The notes under the pieces are model-generated. The model did not search any database. It was given only the letters and a program-made list of their open reading frames with translations, and was not told where the DNA came from. The position numbers and the translations under genes were made by a program. 64,000 nucleotides of DNA, taken from contig CAVWJX010000003.1 of NCBI GenBank assembly GCA_963755435.1, positions 186,001 to 250,000 on the forward strand. Reading direction: 5' to 3'. Below, piece by piece: positions 35,840-44,876 of the stretch. Source of the DNA: AP-15 sp963755435. Its GTDB lineage: Bacteria > Pseudomonadota > Alphaproteobacteria > ATCC43930 > CGMCC-115725. Position 1 is the first letter of the stretch. Each line of letters starts with the position of its first letter.

Positions 35840-37264
35840 ATGCGCGGCCAGACGTCCGAAGAGCTTTTGGCGCAGTTCGACAGCGCCCCACTCAATGCCC
35901 GCTTCTGGGTCACGTTCGCGATCATGGCGGGCGTATTCCTGCTCGATTTCTTCGATTTCTTCTTGATTGCCTTCGTCATGGCGGTAATCGGGCCGCAGTG
36001 GCACCTGACCTACTTCCAGGGCGGCTTGATCCTTTATGGCGCCGGGGTAGGCGCGATCATCGGTGCGCTGGTTTGGGGCGCGCTGGGCGACCGGTTCGGG
36101 CGCAAGATGCTGATCGTCACCGGCACCTTCATCTGCGGCATCTCGGCCGGGTCGATCGGCTTGCTGCCGACCGGCGCCTGGGTGGCGTTGGCGATCCTGC
36201 GCTTTTTCGTCGGCTTCGGTCTGGCGGCCGGCGTCACCCCCGCGTTGACGATCGTCGTCGAGTTGACTCCGACCCGCTGGCGCACCGGCTTGACCAGTTT
36301 GTTTGTCGTGTTTGCCAGCGCCGGGACCTTGCTCGCGTCATTCACTTCGGCGATTCTGCTTCATGCATTCGGCTGGCGCGGGGTGGCGATGACCGGGTTT
36401 GTCGCACTGATCGTCGGCATTCTGGTATGGATGCTGGTGCCCGAATCGGTGCGCTGGTTGGCCGCCAAGGGCCGCTTTGCCGAGGCGCGCGCGGCGGTGG
36501 CAAAGCAGCTCGGCGTGCCGCTCGCAAGCGTGCCGTTGCCGACCACGCGTCCGGCGGTTGAGCCGCGAGCCAAACTCTCCGAGCTCTATTCGGTCAATCC
36601 GCGGCTGTTCTGGCAGACGGTGCTGATCTGGGGCGGCTCGGCCTCGGCAGGCTATGGCTATTATTTGTGGGGCCCGACCATCGTCTCGCTCGCGCTGCAC
36701 GTAACGCCGTCGGTAGCCGCGAAGTATTTCATTTACGTCGCCGGTAGCGGGGTCATTGGTAAAATTCTCGTGTCGCTTATCGCCTCGAAGCTGGGCAGAC
36801 GACCGCTCGGCATTCTGTTCGGGTTTATCTCGGTGGTTTTCCTTTGCCTGGCCGGATATTTCAACGCCCTGTTGCTCGGTGGCTTTCCGTTGTTCATCAT
36901 TCTAATCGCCGGCGCCGCGTTCTTTGTCGAGGGCGGCTTCTCCAACCTGGCGCCCTATACGGTCGAGCAATATGGGGTGAGCCTCGGTTCGCGCTCCTCG
37001 GGCCTGGGGCAGGCGGCCAACGGGGTCGGCAAGATTGTCGGCCCGCTCGCTTTGGCGCTGCTCGCCGGCAGCAGCAACGTCATCGCGCCAAAGGCGACCG
37101 CGGCCGCTGTGTTCCCGGCCTTCGTGTTTCTCGGCGCGGTCATGGCGGCGGTGGCCCTGGCCTATGTCTTCCTCGGGGTCGAGACCCACGGCCGCGAAAT
37201 CGCGCTCGGCCCCGACGCGTCGGCGCGGCGGCGTTCGGGGGCGGTCGGGACCCAAGCGCGTTGA
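35840..37264 (+). CDS. MFS transporter, second of three tandem paralogues
   Basis: Encodes 474 residues with a strong GAGGAGG site before the ATG. Signature loop GALGDRFGRKMLIV, then VPESVRWLAAKGRFAEARAA and APYTVEQYGVSLGSRSSGLG. The helix-1 region is rich in Asp-Phe (LLDFFDFFLIAF), an unusual acidic first helix also present in the third copy. By hand, about 40 of the first 60 residues are identical to the third paralogue. Confidence 0.88.
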   Translation: MRGQTSEELLAQFDSAPLNARFWVTFAIMAGVFLLDFFDFFLIAFVMAVIGPQWHLTYFQGGLILYGAGVGAIIGALVWGALGDRFGRKMLIVTGTFICGISAGSIGLLPTGAWVALAILRFFVGFGLAAGVTPALTIVVELTPTRWRTGLTSLFVVFASAGTLLASFTSAILLHAFGWRGVAMTGFVALIVGILVWMLVPESVRWLAAKGRFAEARAAVAKQLGVPLASVPLPTTRPAVEPRAKLSELYSVNPRLFWQTVLIWGGSASAGYGYYLWGPTIVSLALHVTPSVAAKYFIYVAGSGVIGKILVSLIASKLGRRPLGILFGFISVVFLCLAGYFNALLLGGFPLFIILIAGAAFFVEGGFSNLAPYTVEQYGVSLGSRSSGLGQAANGVGKIVGPLALALLAGSSNVIAPKATAAAVFPAFVFLGAVMAAVALAYVFLGVETHGREIALGPDASARRRSGAVGTQAR

Positions 37265-37331
37265 ACGAGGCCGCGGCGCCAGGGGCTTTGCGACGGCCGG
37301 CGCGGCCGGCTGAATAGCGACCATCCGAACC

Positions 37332-38750
37332 ATGCCCGCGCCGACTTCGCCGGACCTGCTCGCGGTTTTCGATCGCGGCCCGCTCAATGCCCGCTACTGG
37401 ACGAGCTTCATCCTGCTCGCCGGCGTCTATGTCCTCGATTTCTTCGACTTCTTCCTGATCGCCTTCATCCTGGCGGTGATCGGACCGCGCTGGCACCTGA
37501 CCTATGGCCAGGCGGCGCTGATCCTCTACGGCAGCGGGATCGGCGCGATCCTCGGCTCGCTGATCTGGGGTTCGCTCAGCGATGTTTTCGGGCGCAAGCT
37601 GCAGACCGTCACCGGCACCTTGATCTGCGGGGTCGCCGCCGGGCTGATCGGAATATTGCCGACCGGGGCCTACATCCCGTTGGCGATTCTGCGCATCTTC
37701 GTCGGGTTTGGTCTCGCCGCCGCGATCACCCCGGCCTTGACCATCGTCGTCGAGATGACGCCGACCCGCTGGCGCAGCGGGCTGACCAGCCTGTTCGTAG
37801 TAACCGCGGCGGTCGGGCCCTGGCTCGCCTCGTTGGCCGCGCACGCGCTGTTGGGCGCGATCGGCTGGCGCGGCCTCGCCATGCTGGGCCTGCTGCCGAT
37901 CCTGATCGGGGCGCTGGTGTGGATGTTCGTGCCGGAATTGGTGCGCTGGCTTGTCGTCAAGGGGCGCTTCGCGGCGGCGCGGGCGGCGGTCGCCCGGCAT
38001 TTCGGCATGCCGCTCGACCGGGTTCCGTTGCCGGCCGCCCAGCCGCTCGTCGAGCCGCGGGCGAGCCTCGCCGAGCTTTATTCGGCCAATCCGCGGCTGT
38101 TCTGGCAGACCTTGCTGGTCTGGGGCGGCTCGACCACGGCCGCCTTCGGCTATCTGCTGTGGGGGCCGACCATCGTCGCCCTCGTGCTGCACGTCTCGGT
38201 GGCGCGGGCGGCCGCCTATTTCATCTATGTCTCGAGCTGCTCGATCGCCGGCAAGCTGTTGATCGCGGTGGTCGCGCAAAAGCTCGGCCGCCGCCGGGTC
38301 GGCATCGTCTTCGGGTTTGCTGCGGTCGGCTTTCTCGTCCCGGCCGGCTACTTCAACGCGGTGATGATCGGCGGCTTCCCGCTGTTCGTGATCCTGATCG
38401 CGGCGGCCGCGTTCTTTGTCGATGGCAGCCTCGGCAACCTTGCCCCCTATACGATCGAGCAATATGGGGTGCGGCTCGGCGGGCGGGGTTCGGGACTGGG
38501 CCACGCGGCGGCCGGCATCGGCAAGATCCTCGGGCCGCTGGCCCTCGCGGTGATCGCCGGCACCGGCAACATCATCTCGCCGCATGCGACGCAGCAGGCG
38601 GTGTTCCCGGCTTTTCTGTTCCTAGCCTTCTGCATGCTGCTGGTCGGACTGTCTTTCGTCTTCCTGGCGGTCGAGACCCATGGCCGCGCGATGGCCCTCG
38701 ACCCCGAGCCGCGCGCGGTGCAATCGCAACCGGCGGCGGCCCGGCGCTGA
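37332..38750 (+). CDS. MFS transporter, third of three tandem paralogues
   Basis: Encodes 472 residues. Signature loop GSLSDVFGRKLQTV, VPELVRWLVVKGRFAAARAA, and APYTIEQYGVRLGGRGSGLG. Same layout as the two upstream copies, with the acidic first helix VLDFFDFFLIAF. No clear ribosome binding site is seen. It ends seven bases before the convergent Nudix gene. Confidence 0.88.
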   Translation: MPAPTSPDLLAVFDRGPLNARYWTSFILLAGVYVLDFFDFFLIAFILAVIGPRWHLTYGQAALILYGSGIGAILGSLIWGSLSDVFGRKLQTVTGTLICGVAAGLIGILPTGAYIPLAILRIFVGFGLAAAITPALTIVVEMTPTRWRSGLTSLFVVTAAVGPWLASLAAHALLGAIGWRGLAMLGLLPILIGALVWMFVPELVRWLVVKGRFAAARAAVARHFGMPLDRVPLPAAQPLVEPRASLAELYSANPRLFWQTLLVWGGSTTAAFGYLLWGPTIVALVLHVSVARAAAYFIYVSSCSIAGKLLIAVVAQKLGRRRVGIVFGFAAVGFLVPAGYFNAVMIGGFPLFVILIAAAAFFVDGSLGNLAPYTIEQYGVRLGGRGSGLGHAAAGIGKILGPLALAVIAGTGNIISPHATQQAVFPAFLFLAFCMLLVGLSFVFLAVETHGRAMALDPEPRAVQSQPAAARR

Positions 38751-38757
38751 TCCCGGT

Positions 38758-39459
38758 TCAGGGCGCTGCCTCGCGGCAGACGCCGATGCGGCGCGCGTTG
38801 CCGCCCCAGTAGAACAGCGGCGGCGCGCCTTCGGCGATTCCGCTGCGCATCGCGATCGCGCGGACCAGCATGAACCGGGTCACGTCGCGCAGCCCGTCCT
38901 CGAGGTCGCCGGTGCCGAGCCGATGCCAGCGCACGTCTTCGAGTTCGGTGCTGGCGGTGGGCTCGCCGCACACGCTCTCGCCGTCGGCGAGAAAAAATCG
39001 GGTGTTGAAGCGGCGGCTCGAAAATGACGGGGTTATCGCCCGGCCGACATAGGCCAGCACATCGAGCGCAGCGGCGAGGCCACGGACGCGGTAGGCCTGA
39101 TCGATCTCCGAAGGTGTCAGCGGGGGCGGCGCCTGGTCGGCCGGGCGGCCGACCAGCACGCCTACCTCTTCCCAAGTTTCGCGCAGGGCCGCCCGGGCGC
39201 AGCGCACGAGCCTTGGTGCCAGCGCCTCGGTCCCGGTCTCGACCGACCACGGCACCCGGTCCGGCGGGTCGATCGCGCCGCCGGGAAAGACATAGACGCC
39301 GGGCATGAACCGCGCGGTGAGCGGCCGCCGGCCGACCAGCACCTCTAGCCCCGCTCCGCTGCCGCGCAGCAGGATCAGGGAGGCAGCATCGCGCGGCCGA
39401 ACCACTGCGCTACGGGTTGCCGCCGACGGCCGAGCGTCTTGGCTGAATGCGTCGTTCAT
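38758..39459 (-). CDS. Nudix hydrolase (NUDT19/CoA-diphosphatase-like)
   Basis: Encodes 233 residues. A long N-terminal part precedes GVYVFPGGAIDPPDRVPW and the Nudix box tail RCARAALRETWEEVGVLVG. The insertion between the PGG and RE parts of the box is typical of NUDT19-like proteins, some of which cleave acyl-CoA. It converges with the MFS cluster. Substrate unproven. Confidence 0.85.
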   Translation of the reverse strand: MNDAFSQDARPSAATRSAVVRPRDAASLILLRGSGAGLEVLVGRRPLTARFMPGVYVFPGGAIDPPDRVPWSVETGTEALAPRLVRCARAALRETWEEVGVLVGRPADQAPPPLTPSEIDQAYRVRGLAAALDVLAYVGRAITPSFSSRRFNTRFFLADGESVCGEPTASTELEDVRWHRLGTGDLEDGLRDVTRFMLVRAIAMRSGIAEGAPPLFYWGGNARRIGVCREAAP

Positions 39460-39546
39460 CGCCCTACCAGGTGCGCAATGACATGAGCTGACGCGAGAAG
39501 CGCGTCTTGTGAGGCCTATGCCGCAGCGGCGGTGCGGGCTGGCATG

Positions 39547-39870
39547 TCACCGGCCGGCGAACACCTCCTTGGCCACCAGTGCGGCGGTCATCGCCGCCGG
39601 CCAGCCGGCATAAAACGCCAGATGTGTGATGACTTCACCCAGCTCCTCCTTGCTCAGGCCATTGTCGAGCGCGCGGCCGAGATGGCCGACCAACTGCTTT
39701 TCGCGCCCGAGCGCCACCAAGGTGGCGACGGTAATCAGGCTGCGGTCGCGTTTCGACAACTGCGGCCGCTCCCAGACGTCGCCGTAGACGACCTTGTCGG
39801 CGAGATCGATCAGCTTGGGTGCGATCGGCCGCACTTGTTCGCGGGCGGGCGAGGGGGGTGTTGTCGGCAT
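39547..39870 (-). CDS. carboxymuconolactone decarboxylase family protein
   Basis: Encodes 107 residues from the ATG at 39870. The family core is clear: PQLSKRDRSLITVATLVALG, then HLGRALDNGLSKEELGEVI and FYAGWPAAMTAALVAKEVF. The redox CxxC of AhpD is absent, so peroxidase-type activity is unlikely. It may be a true gamma-carboxymuconolactone decarboxylase homologue in aromatic breakdown or an uncharacterised member. The neighbouring MFS genes, which recall aromatic-acid symporters, would fit the former. The 165-base gap to 40036 is divergent. Confidence 0.88.
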   Translation of the reverse strand: MPTTPPSPAREQVRPIAPKLIDLADKVVYGDVWERPQLSKRDRSLITVATLVALGREKQLVGHLGRALDNGLSKEELGEVITHLAFYAGWPAAMTAALVAKEVFAGR

Positions 39871-40035
39871 CGCGGGGTCTCCTTTGGAATTGGCGCAGCC
39901 GCCGTCCGGTTGGTCGCATTCATCCGAAAGCCGCAGGGGGCAGGGGTCGGCCGGGCCGCCGGTCGCGCAGGTTTCCGTCACCGGCAATCCTAGGCTAGTC
40001 TTCGCTCGATCGCCACGATTGGGGCCGCGAAAAAC

Positions 40036-41265
40036 ATGCCGACTATCGATGGAGCGCGCGTCGTCGCCGATCTGAAGCGGCTCGCCGAATTCGGCCGCTA
40101 CAAGACCGGCGTGCACCGCCCGACCTATTCGACCGACGATGTCGCCTCGCGCCATTGGTTGGCCGAGCGGCTGGGCGAGGCCGGGCTCGACCCGGTGATC
40201 GATGGCATCGGCAACGTGATTGGCCGCAACCCGCAGGCGCGCCGGCGCCTGCTGGTCGGCTCGCACAGCGAAACCCAGCCCTATGGCGGCTGGCTCGACG
40301 GGGCCTTGGGGGTGATCTACGGGCTCGAGCTCGCCCGCGCCTTTGCCGCCGACCCGGAACTCCGCGGGTTCGGCATCGAGGTTGCGGCCTGGGCCGACGA
40401 GGAAGGGCATTTCGGCGGCTATCTCGGCAGCCGCTCGTTCATCGGCGCGCTCGGCGAGGACGAGATCGACCGGGCGAAGGGCCGCGACGACGGCACCCCT
40501 CTGCGCCAGGCCCTGGCACGCGCCGGCTTTGCCGGCCGGCCGCGCGTAGAGTTCGAGCCCGGCCGCCATCTCGGTTATCTCGAAGCCCACATCGAGCAGG
40601 GCGACACGCTCGACACCGCCGGGCTGCGCGTCGGCATCGTCGAGGCGATCGTCGGCATCCGCAATTTCCGCGTCACCTTCAGCGGCGAACAGAACCACGC
40701 CGGCACCACCCGCATGGCGCGGCGCAAGGATGCGGGGGTGGCGATGGTGCGGCTGGCGGCGCGCATCCACGACCGTTTCCCGCAGATCGCCGGCCCGCGC
40801 ACGGTATGGACCATCGGACGGATGTTGCTGGAGCCGAACGCGCCTTCGGTGGTTCCTGGCCGGGCTGAGATGCAGGTCCAGTTCCGCGACACCGAACCGC
40901 GGCTGCTCGATCTCGTCGAGCGGGATCTGCACGCGCTCGTCGCCGAAGCCGACCGGGCTGGCCCGTGCCGCTGCGCGATCGAGCCGATCGGGCGTACCGA
41001 ACCGCGGCCGATGGATGCGGGCTTTCAGGCGCAGATCGAAGCCGCTGCCGAGCGCCGGGCGCCGGGTCTGCACATGCGCCTGCCCAGTGCCGCCGGCCAC
41101 GACGCGGCGATCTTGTCCGAACGGATGCCAGCCGGGATGATGTTCATCCCGAGCCTCGGCGGCATCAGCCATCATTGGGCCGAGGACACCAAGGAGGACG
41201 ACATCGTGCTCGGCGCCCAGGTCTTTGCCGACGCCGCGCTCGGCATCCTGCGCCAGGCAGGTTGA
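40036..41265 (+). CDS. M20 family Zn-dependent amidohydrolase (N-carbamoyl amino acid hydrolase/allantoate amidohydrolase-like)
   Basis: Encodes 409 residues. The two-domain M20 pattern is present: metal-site segments LLVGSHSETQPYGGWLDGAL, WADEEGHFGGYLGSRS and YLEAHIEQGDTLD, a dimerisation domain with FSGEQNHAGTTRMARRKDA, and the terminal SAAGHDAAIL and GGISHHWAED. Enzymes of this group remove carbamoyl or ureido groups with two metal ions. The usual His-x-Asp reads HSE here. The substrate cannot be fixed; it may act on compounds brought in by the nearby transporters. Confidence 0.88.
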   Translation: MPTIDGARVVADLKRLAEFGRYKTGVHRPTYSTDDVASRHWLAERLGEAGLDPVIDGIGNVIGRNPQARRRLLVGSHSETQPYGGWLDGALGVIYGLELARAFAADPELRGFGIEVAAWADEEGHFGGYLGSRSFIGALGEDEIDRAKGRDDGTPLRQALARAGFAGRPRVEFEPGRHLGYLEAHIEQGDTLDTAGLRVGIVEAIVGIRNFRVTFSGEQNHAGTTRMARRKDAGVAMVRLAARIHDRFPQIAGPRTVWTIGRMLLEPNAPSVVPGRAEMQVQFRDTEPRLLDLVERDLHALVAEADRAGPCRCAIEPIGRTEPRPMDAGFQAQIEAAAERRAPGLHMRLPSAAGHDAAILSERMPAGMMFIPSLGGISHHWAEDTKEDDIVLGAQVFADAALGILRQAG

Positions 41266-41308
41266 TCCAAGACCCTTAACGGCCCGCTCGCCACGCCGCT
41301 GCCGGCGA

Positions 41309-42676
41309 TCAGCCGGGGTGCGTCCCGCCGTCGCGGCGTACCGCCTGCTGCAGGTAGTCGATCGCGGCCTCGAGCTGCGCGTCTTTCGGGGTGCCGATGA
41401 TCAGCGGCTTGATCGGATGCTCGGCCGTTTGCGGGCTGTTCGCCGCGCTGTCGGCCGGCGTCGGGGCCGTGCCGCCATTGAGCGGGCCGGCATTCTTGAA
41501 CGCGCCGTAGAAATCGCTTTCGTGGGTCAGGACCGCGTTGGCTACCTGGTCGCTCTTGGGCAGGCTAACCACCACATCGGGGGTGATTCCCCGGTCCTGG
41601 ATCGACCGGCCGGAGGGCGTGTAATAAAGCGCCGTTGTCAGCCGCAAGGCGCCGTGGCCCTGCTGCAGCGGGATGATCGTCTGCACCGATCCCTTGCCAA
41701 AGCTGCGGGTGCCCATGATCGTCGCCCGGTGATCGTCCTGCAATGCGCCGGCGACGATTTCCGCGGCCGAAGCGGTGGCGCTGTTGATCAGCACGACGAT
41801 CGGCACCCCGGGGATCAGGTCGCCGGCCACCGGTGCGCGATAGACGCGGTCGTCGTCGCTGTGGCGGCCCTTGGTCGTGACCACCACGCCGCCATCGACA
41901 AACTCGCCGGTCACGTCGACCGAGGCATCGAGCAGGCCGCCCGGATCGTTGCGCAGGTCGAGGATAAAGCCGTTGAGGCGGCCCTGCGCCTGCTGCTTCA
42001 GCCGCGCGATCGCGCTGGCCAGCTCGGAGGCCGTGTTCTCGCTAAAGGTGGTGATGCGGGCATAGCCGATCCGGCCCCTCTCGAGCGCGGATTTGACCGA
42101 CACGACTCGGATGATCTTGCGGGTCAGGTTGACCTCGAACGGCGCCCGGTTGCTGCGCGCGATTTCGAGCGTGACCTGCGAGCCGGCCGGGCCGCGCAGC
42201 CGCTTGACGATCGCCTCGACATCCATTCCGGTCGTCGGTTGCCCGTTGATCTCAACGATGCGGTCGCCCGGTTCGAGCCCGGCTCTGGCTGCTGGGGTGC
42301 CGTCGATCGGGGCAATGACCTCGGGCACCTTTCCTTCCAGGGTCAGCTCGATGCCGATCCCGCCGAACTCGCCGCGGGTGACCGCCGACATCTGCCGGTA
42401 TTCCTCCTGATCCATATAGTCGGAATGCGGATCGAGCCGGGTCAGCATGCCCTTTAAGGCGTCGGTGGTCAGCTCGTCGCCGGTCACCGGCTTGACGTAA
42501 TTGTCCTGGACCTCGCGGGCTACCTGCTGGAGCAGGCTGAAATCGGTGGGATCGCGCGATGCCGAGGCGGTGCCGGCGCCGGCGCCGGTGCTGTCGCAGC
42601 CGTAAAGCATCAATGCCACCAGGGCGGCGGCGGTGGCCCTGGCGGCCGAACGGTGCAGGTGTGAGATCGCAATCAT
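41309..42676 (-). CDS. S41 family carboxy-terminal processing protease, second copy (lipoprotein-like)
   Basis: Encodes 455 residues from the ATG at 42676. The N-terminus has a hydrophobic segment ending ALMLYGCDST; Cys27 could be lipidated, placing the protease at a membrane facing the periplasm. A PDZ domain (GEFGGIGIELTLEG, ARAGLEPGDRIVEING) is followed by DLRNDPGG, ATASAAE (predicted Ser303) and GTRSFGKGSVQ (predicted Lys328). It has the same layout as the 244-1527 gene but a different N-terminus and tail. It converges with the M20 gene. Confidence 0.93.
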   Translation of the reverse strand: MIAISHLHRSAARATAAALVALMLYGCDSTGAGAGTASASRDPTDFSLLQQVAREVQDNYVKPVTGDELTTDALKGMLTRLDPHSDYMDQEEYRQMSAVTRGEFGGIGIELTLEGKVPEVIAPIDGTPAARAGLEPGDRIVEINGQPTTGMDVEAIVKRLRGPAGSQVTLEIARSNRAPFEVNLTRKIIRVVSVKSALERGRIGYARITTFSENTASELASAIARLKQQAQGRLNGFILDLRNDPGGLLDASVDVTGEFVDGGVVVTTKGRHSDDDRVYRAPVAGDLIPGVPIVVLINSATASAAEIVAGALQDDHRATIMGTRSFGKGSVQTIIPLQQGHGALRLTTALYYTPSGRSIQDRGITPDVVVSLPKSDQVANAVLTHESDFYGAFKNAGPLNGGTAPTPADSAANSPQTAEHPIKPLIIGTPKDAQLEAAIDYLQQAVRRDGGTHPG

Positions 42677-42999
42677 CGGAGCCTTTACGGCAAGGGGGAC
42701 CCGCCACCGACGGGTCAAAAGTCGGTTCCCGGATGATCCTGCGTCGCCACCGCCTGCGGGTCGTTGTCCCGCGCGTGCGCCGAACCGCTTTCCGGTTGCC
42801 GCAGAAATGTAGTCTTCCGCCTGCCGCCTTCCAGGGGGCGCGCGTTCAACTCTGATGCGGTGGCGACGCGGGCCCGGCGGCGATGGCGGGTTCGCCGCAC
42901 CCGACATTGGTTTCGGGCGGGCGCGATCGAGGCTATATATCGGCGCATTGCGGCACAGGCGTGGCGGCCCGGGGCGGGCGGCTCGGCGAAAGGATGGCG
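42677..42999. other. divergent intergenic region
   Basis: A 323-base gap between the divergent protease and alpha/beta hydrolase genes, so it should carry both promoters. No conserved element was recognised. Confidence 0.4.
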
Positions 43000-43788
43000 A
43001 TGACCAGCGGAAACAGCGGCGCGGATCGGCTGACGGTGCAGGGGATCGAGCTCGAAGTGCTGCGCCGCGGCACCGGGCCCAGGCTGCTGCTGCTGCACGG
43101 CTTCGACACGATCGCCGCCGAGGCGCCCTTTCTCGACCTGCTCGGCGGCCATGCCGAGCTGATCGTGCCGTCATCTCCGGGGTTTGGTCATTCGCTGCGG
43201 CCAAAGGATTTCGACACGGTCTACGATCTGGTGCATCTCTACCTCGCATTGCTCGACGCGCTGCCCGGCGGCAAGGTCAGCCTGCTCGGGTTTTCGTTCG
43301 GCGGGTGGCTCGCGGCGGAGATCGCGGCGGCGTGCAGCCATCGCCTCGACAAGCTCGTCCTCGTCGATCCGGTCGGGATCAAAATCAGCGATCGCGAAAC
43401 CCCGGACATTCTCGATATCTTCAATCGCTCGCCCGCCGAGGTGCGCCGCGCCAGCTGGCAGGACCCCGACCGCTGCGCCCCCGATTTCAACGCTATGTCG
43501 GACGAGGCGCTGGTCGTGCACGCGCGCAATCGCGAGGCGCTGTGTCTCTACGCCTGGCACCCTTATATGTATAACCCGCAATTGAAGCGCTGGCTGGGCC
43601 GGATCACGGTGCCGACCCTGGTGCTGTGGGGCGGGAACGACCGGGTGGTCCGCCCGGAGTACGGCCGCGCCTATGCCGGGCTGATCCCGGGCGCGCGCTT
43701 CGAGCTGATCGAGAACGCCGGCCACCACCCGCAGATCGAGCAGCCGCAAGCCTTCGTCGAGCGCGTCGCCGGCTTCCTAGGTCGATGA
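43000..43788 (+). CDS. alpha/beta hydrolase
   Basis: Encodes 262 residues from the ATG at 43000, best placed behind AAGGA; an ATG six bases upstream is possible. The catalytic triad is visible: nucleophile in GFSFGG, acid in WGGNDRVV and histidine in ENAGHHPQIEQP. The oxyanion region is LLLLHGFDT. A soluble ester- or C-C-bond hydrolase of the meta-cleavage-product-hydrolase style; substrate unknown. Confidence 0.9.
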   Translation: MTSGNSGADRLTVQGIELEVLRRGTGPRLLLLHGFDTIAAEAPFLDLLGGHAELIVPSSPGFGHSLRPKDFDTVYDLVHLYLALLDALPGGKVSLLGFSFGGWLAAEIAAACSHRLDKLVLVDPVGIKISDRETPDILDIFNRSPAEVRRASWQDPDRCAPDFNAMSDEALVVHARNREALCLYAWHPYMYNPQLKRWLGRITVPTLVLWGGNDRVVRPEYGRAYAGLIPGARFELIENAGHHPQIEQPQAFVERVAGFLGR

Positions 43789-43894
43789 GCTCGCCTTCCG
43801 GCAGTTGTGCGGTCCCGCGTCAGTCAGGGTTTGGCTTCATCGGCCGGTCGAAATACACCACGTGATCGCGACGCAAACGTAAGGGAGAAAGCCG

Positions 43895-44857
43895 ATGAAC
43901 GACGCGACACCCTGGATCGACCCGGAGCTGCTGGCGGCCGGGGCCTTGCTGCAGCGCAACGGCCTCGTTGCTCCCGACCGCACCCAGGCGCCGCTGTCCG
44001 AGGTGCGCGCCGCGCAGGACCGGATCGGCGCCTTTCTCGGCGAAGGCTCGGTGCCGCTCCAGCATGAGCGCGACCTGGCCCTGCCGGGTCCGCACGGGCA
44101 GGTGCCGTGTCGGCTCTATCTGCCCGACGAGGTCGAGCGGCCGCCGCTGCTCATCTATGCCCATGGCGGCGGCTTCATGCAGGGCAGCCTCCCCTCGTGG
44201 GACGCGATGCTGCGCGAACTGGTGCGCGGCTCTGGCGTGGCGGCGCTCTCGGTCGACTATAAGCTGTCGCCCGAGCATCGTTTCCCGAAAGCGTTCGAGG
44301 AAATGGTCGCGGTCGCGCGGCTGGCCGCGCGCGAGGGTGCCGGCCTCGGGATCGACCCATCCCGGCTCGCGCTTGGCGGCGATTCGGCCGGCGCCAATCT
44401 TGCGCTTGCCGCGGCCATCGCGCTGCGCGACGAGGGGGTGCGCGCGCTGCGCTTCATGCTGCTGCTCTACGGCGTCTATTCGACCGACACCGAGAGCCCG
44501 TCATGGCAGCGCTTCGGCCGGGGCGCCGGCCTGTCGCAGACCCAGATGCGCTGGATCTGGGAGACCTATCTCGAAACGCCGGAGCAGCAGGCCGACTGGC
44601 GCGCCGCCCCGATCCTCGGCAAGCTGGCCGGTCTGCCGGCGGCGCAGCTGATCGTCGGCAGCCTCGATCCGCTGCAAGACGACAGCCAGCGTCTGGCCGC
44701 GGCGCTGAACGAGGCCGGGGTGCCGTGCGCGCTGACCGTCTACGACGGCATCAATCACGGCTTCATCCGCTACGGCAGGCTGATCGCCAGCGCCCGCCGC
44801 GCGCTCGACGATTGCGCCGCGGCCCTGCGCCAAGGGCTCGTCACCAGCGCGGCGTAG
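43895..44857 (+). CDS. alpha/beta hydrolase, hormone-sensitive lipase-like family
   Basis: Encodes 320 residues. The HSL family motif YAHGGGFMQGS, nucleophile LGGDSAGANLALA, acid GSLDPLQDD and histidine NHGFI are all present. These enzymes hydrolyse short-chain esters in the cytoplasm. It follows the previous hydrolase by 106 bases; the two probably belong to one unit. Confidence 0.92.
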   Translation: MNDATPWIDPELLAAGALLQRNGLVAPDRTQAPLSEVRAAQDRIGAFLGEGSVPLQHERDLALPGPHGQVPCRLYLPDEVERPPLLIYAHGGGFMQGSLPSWDAMLRELVRGSGVAALSVDYKLSPEHRFPKAFEEMVAVARLAAREGAGLGIDPSRLALGGDSAGANLALAAAIALRDEGVRALRFMLLLYGVYSTDTESPSWQRFGRGAGLSQTQMRWIWETYLETPEQQADWRAAPILGKLAGLPAAQLIVGSLDPLQDDSQRLAAALNEAGVPCALTVYDGINHGFIRYGRLIASARRALDDCAAALRQGLVTSAA

Positions 44858-44876
44858 TCGGCCGGCGGGGTGCGCG

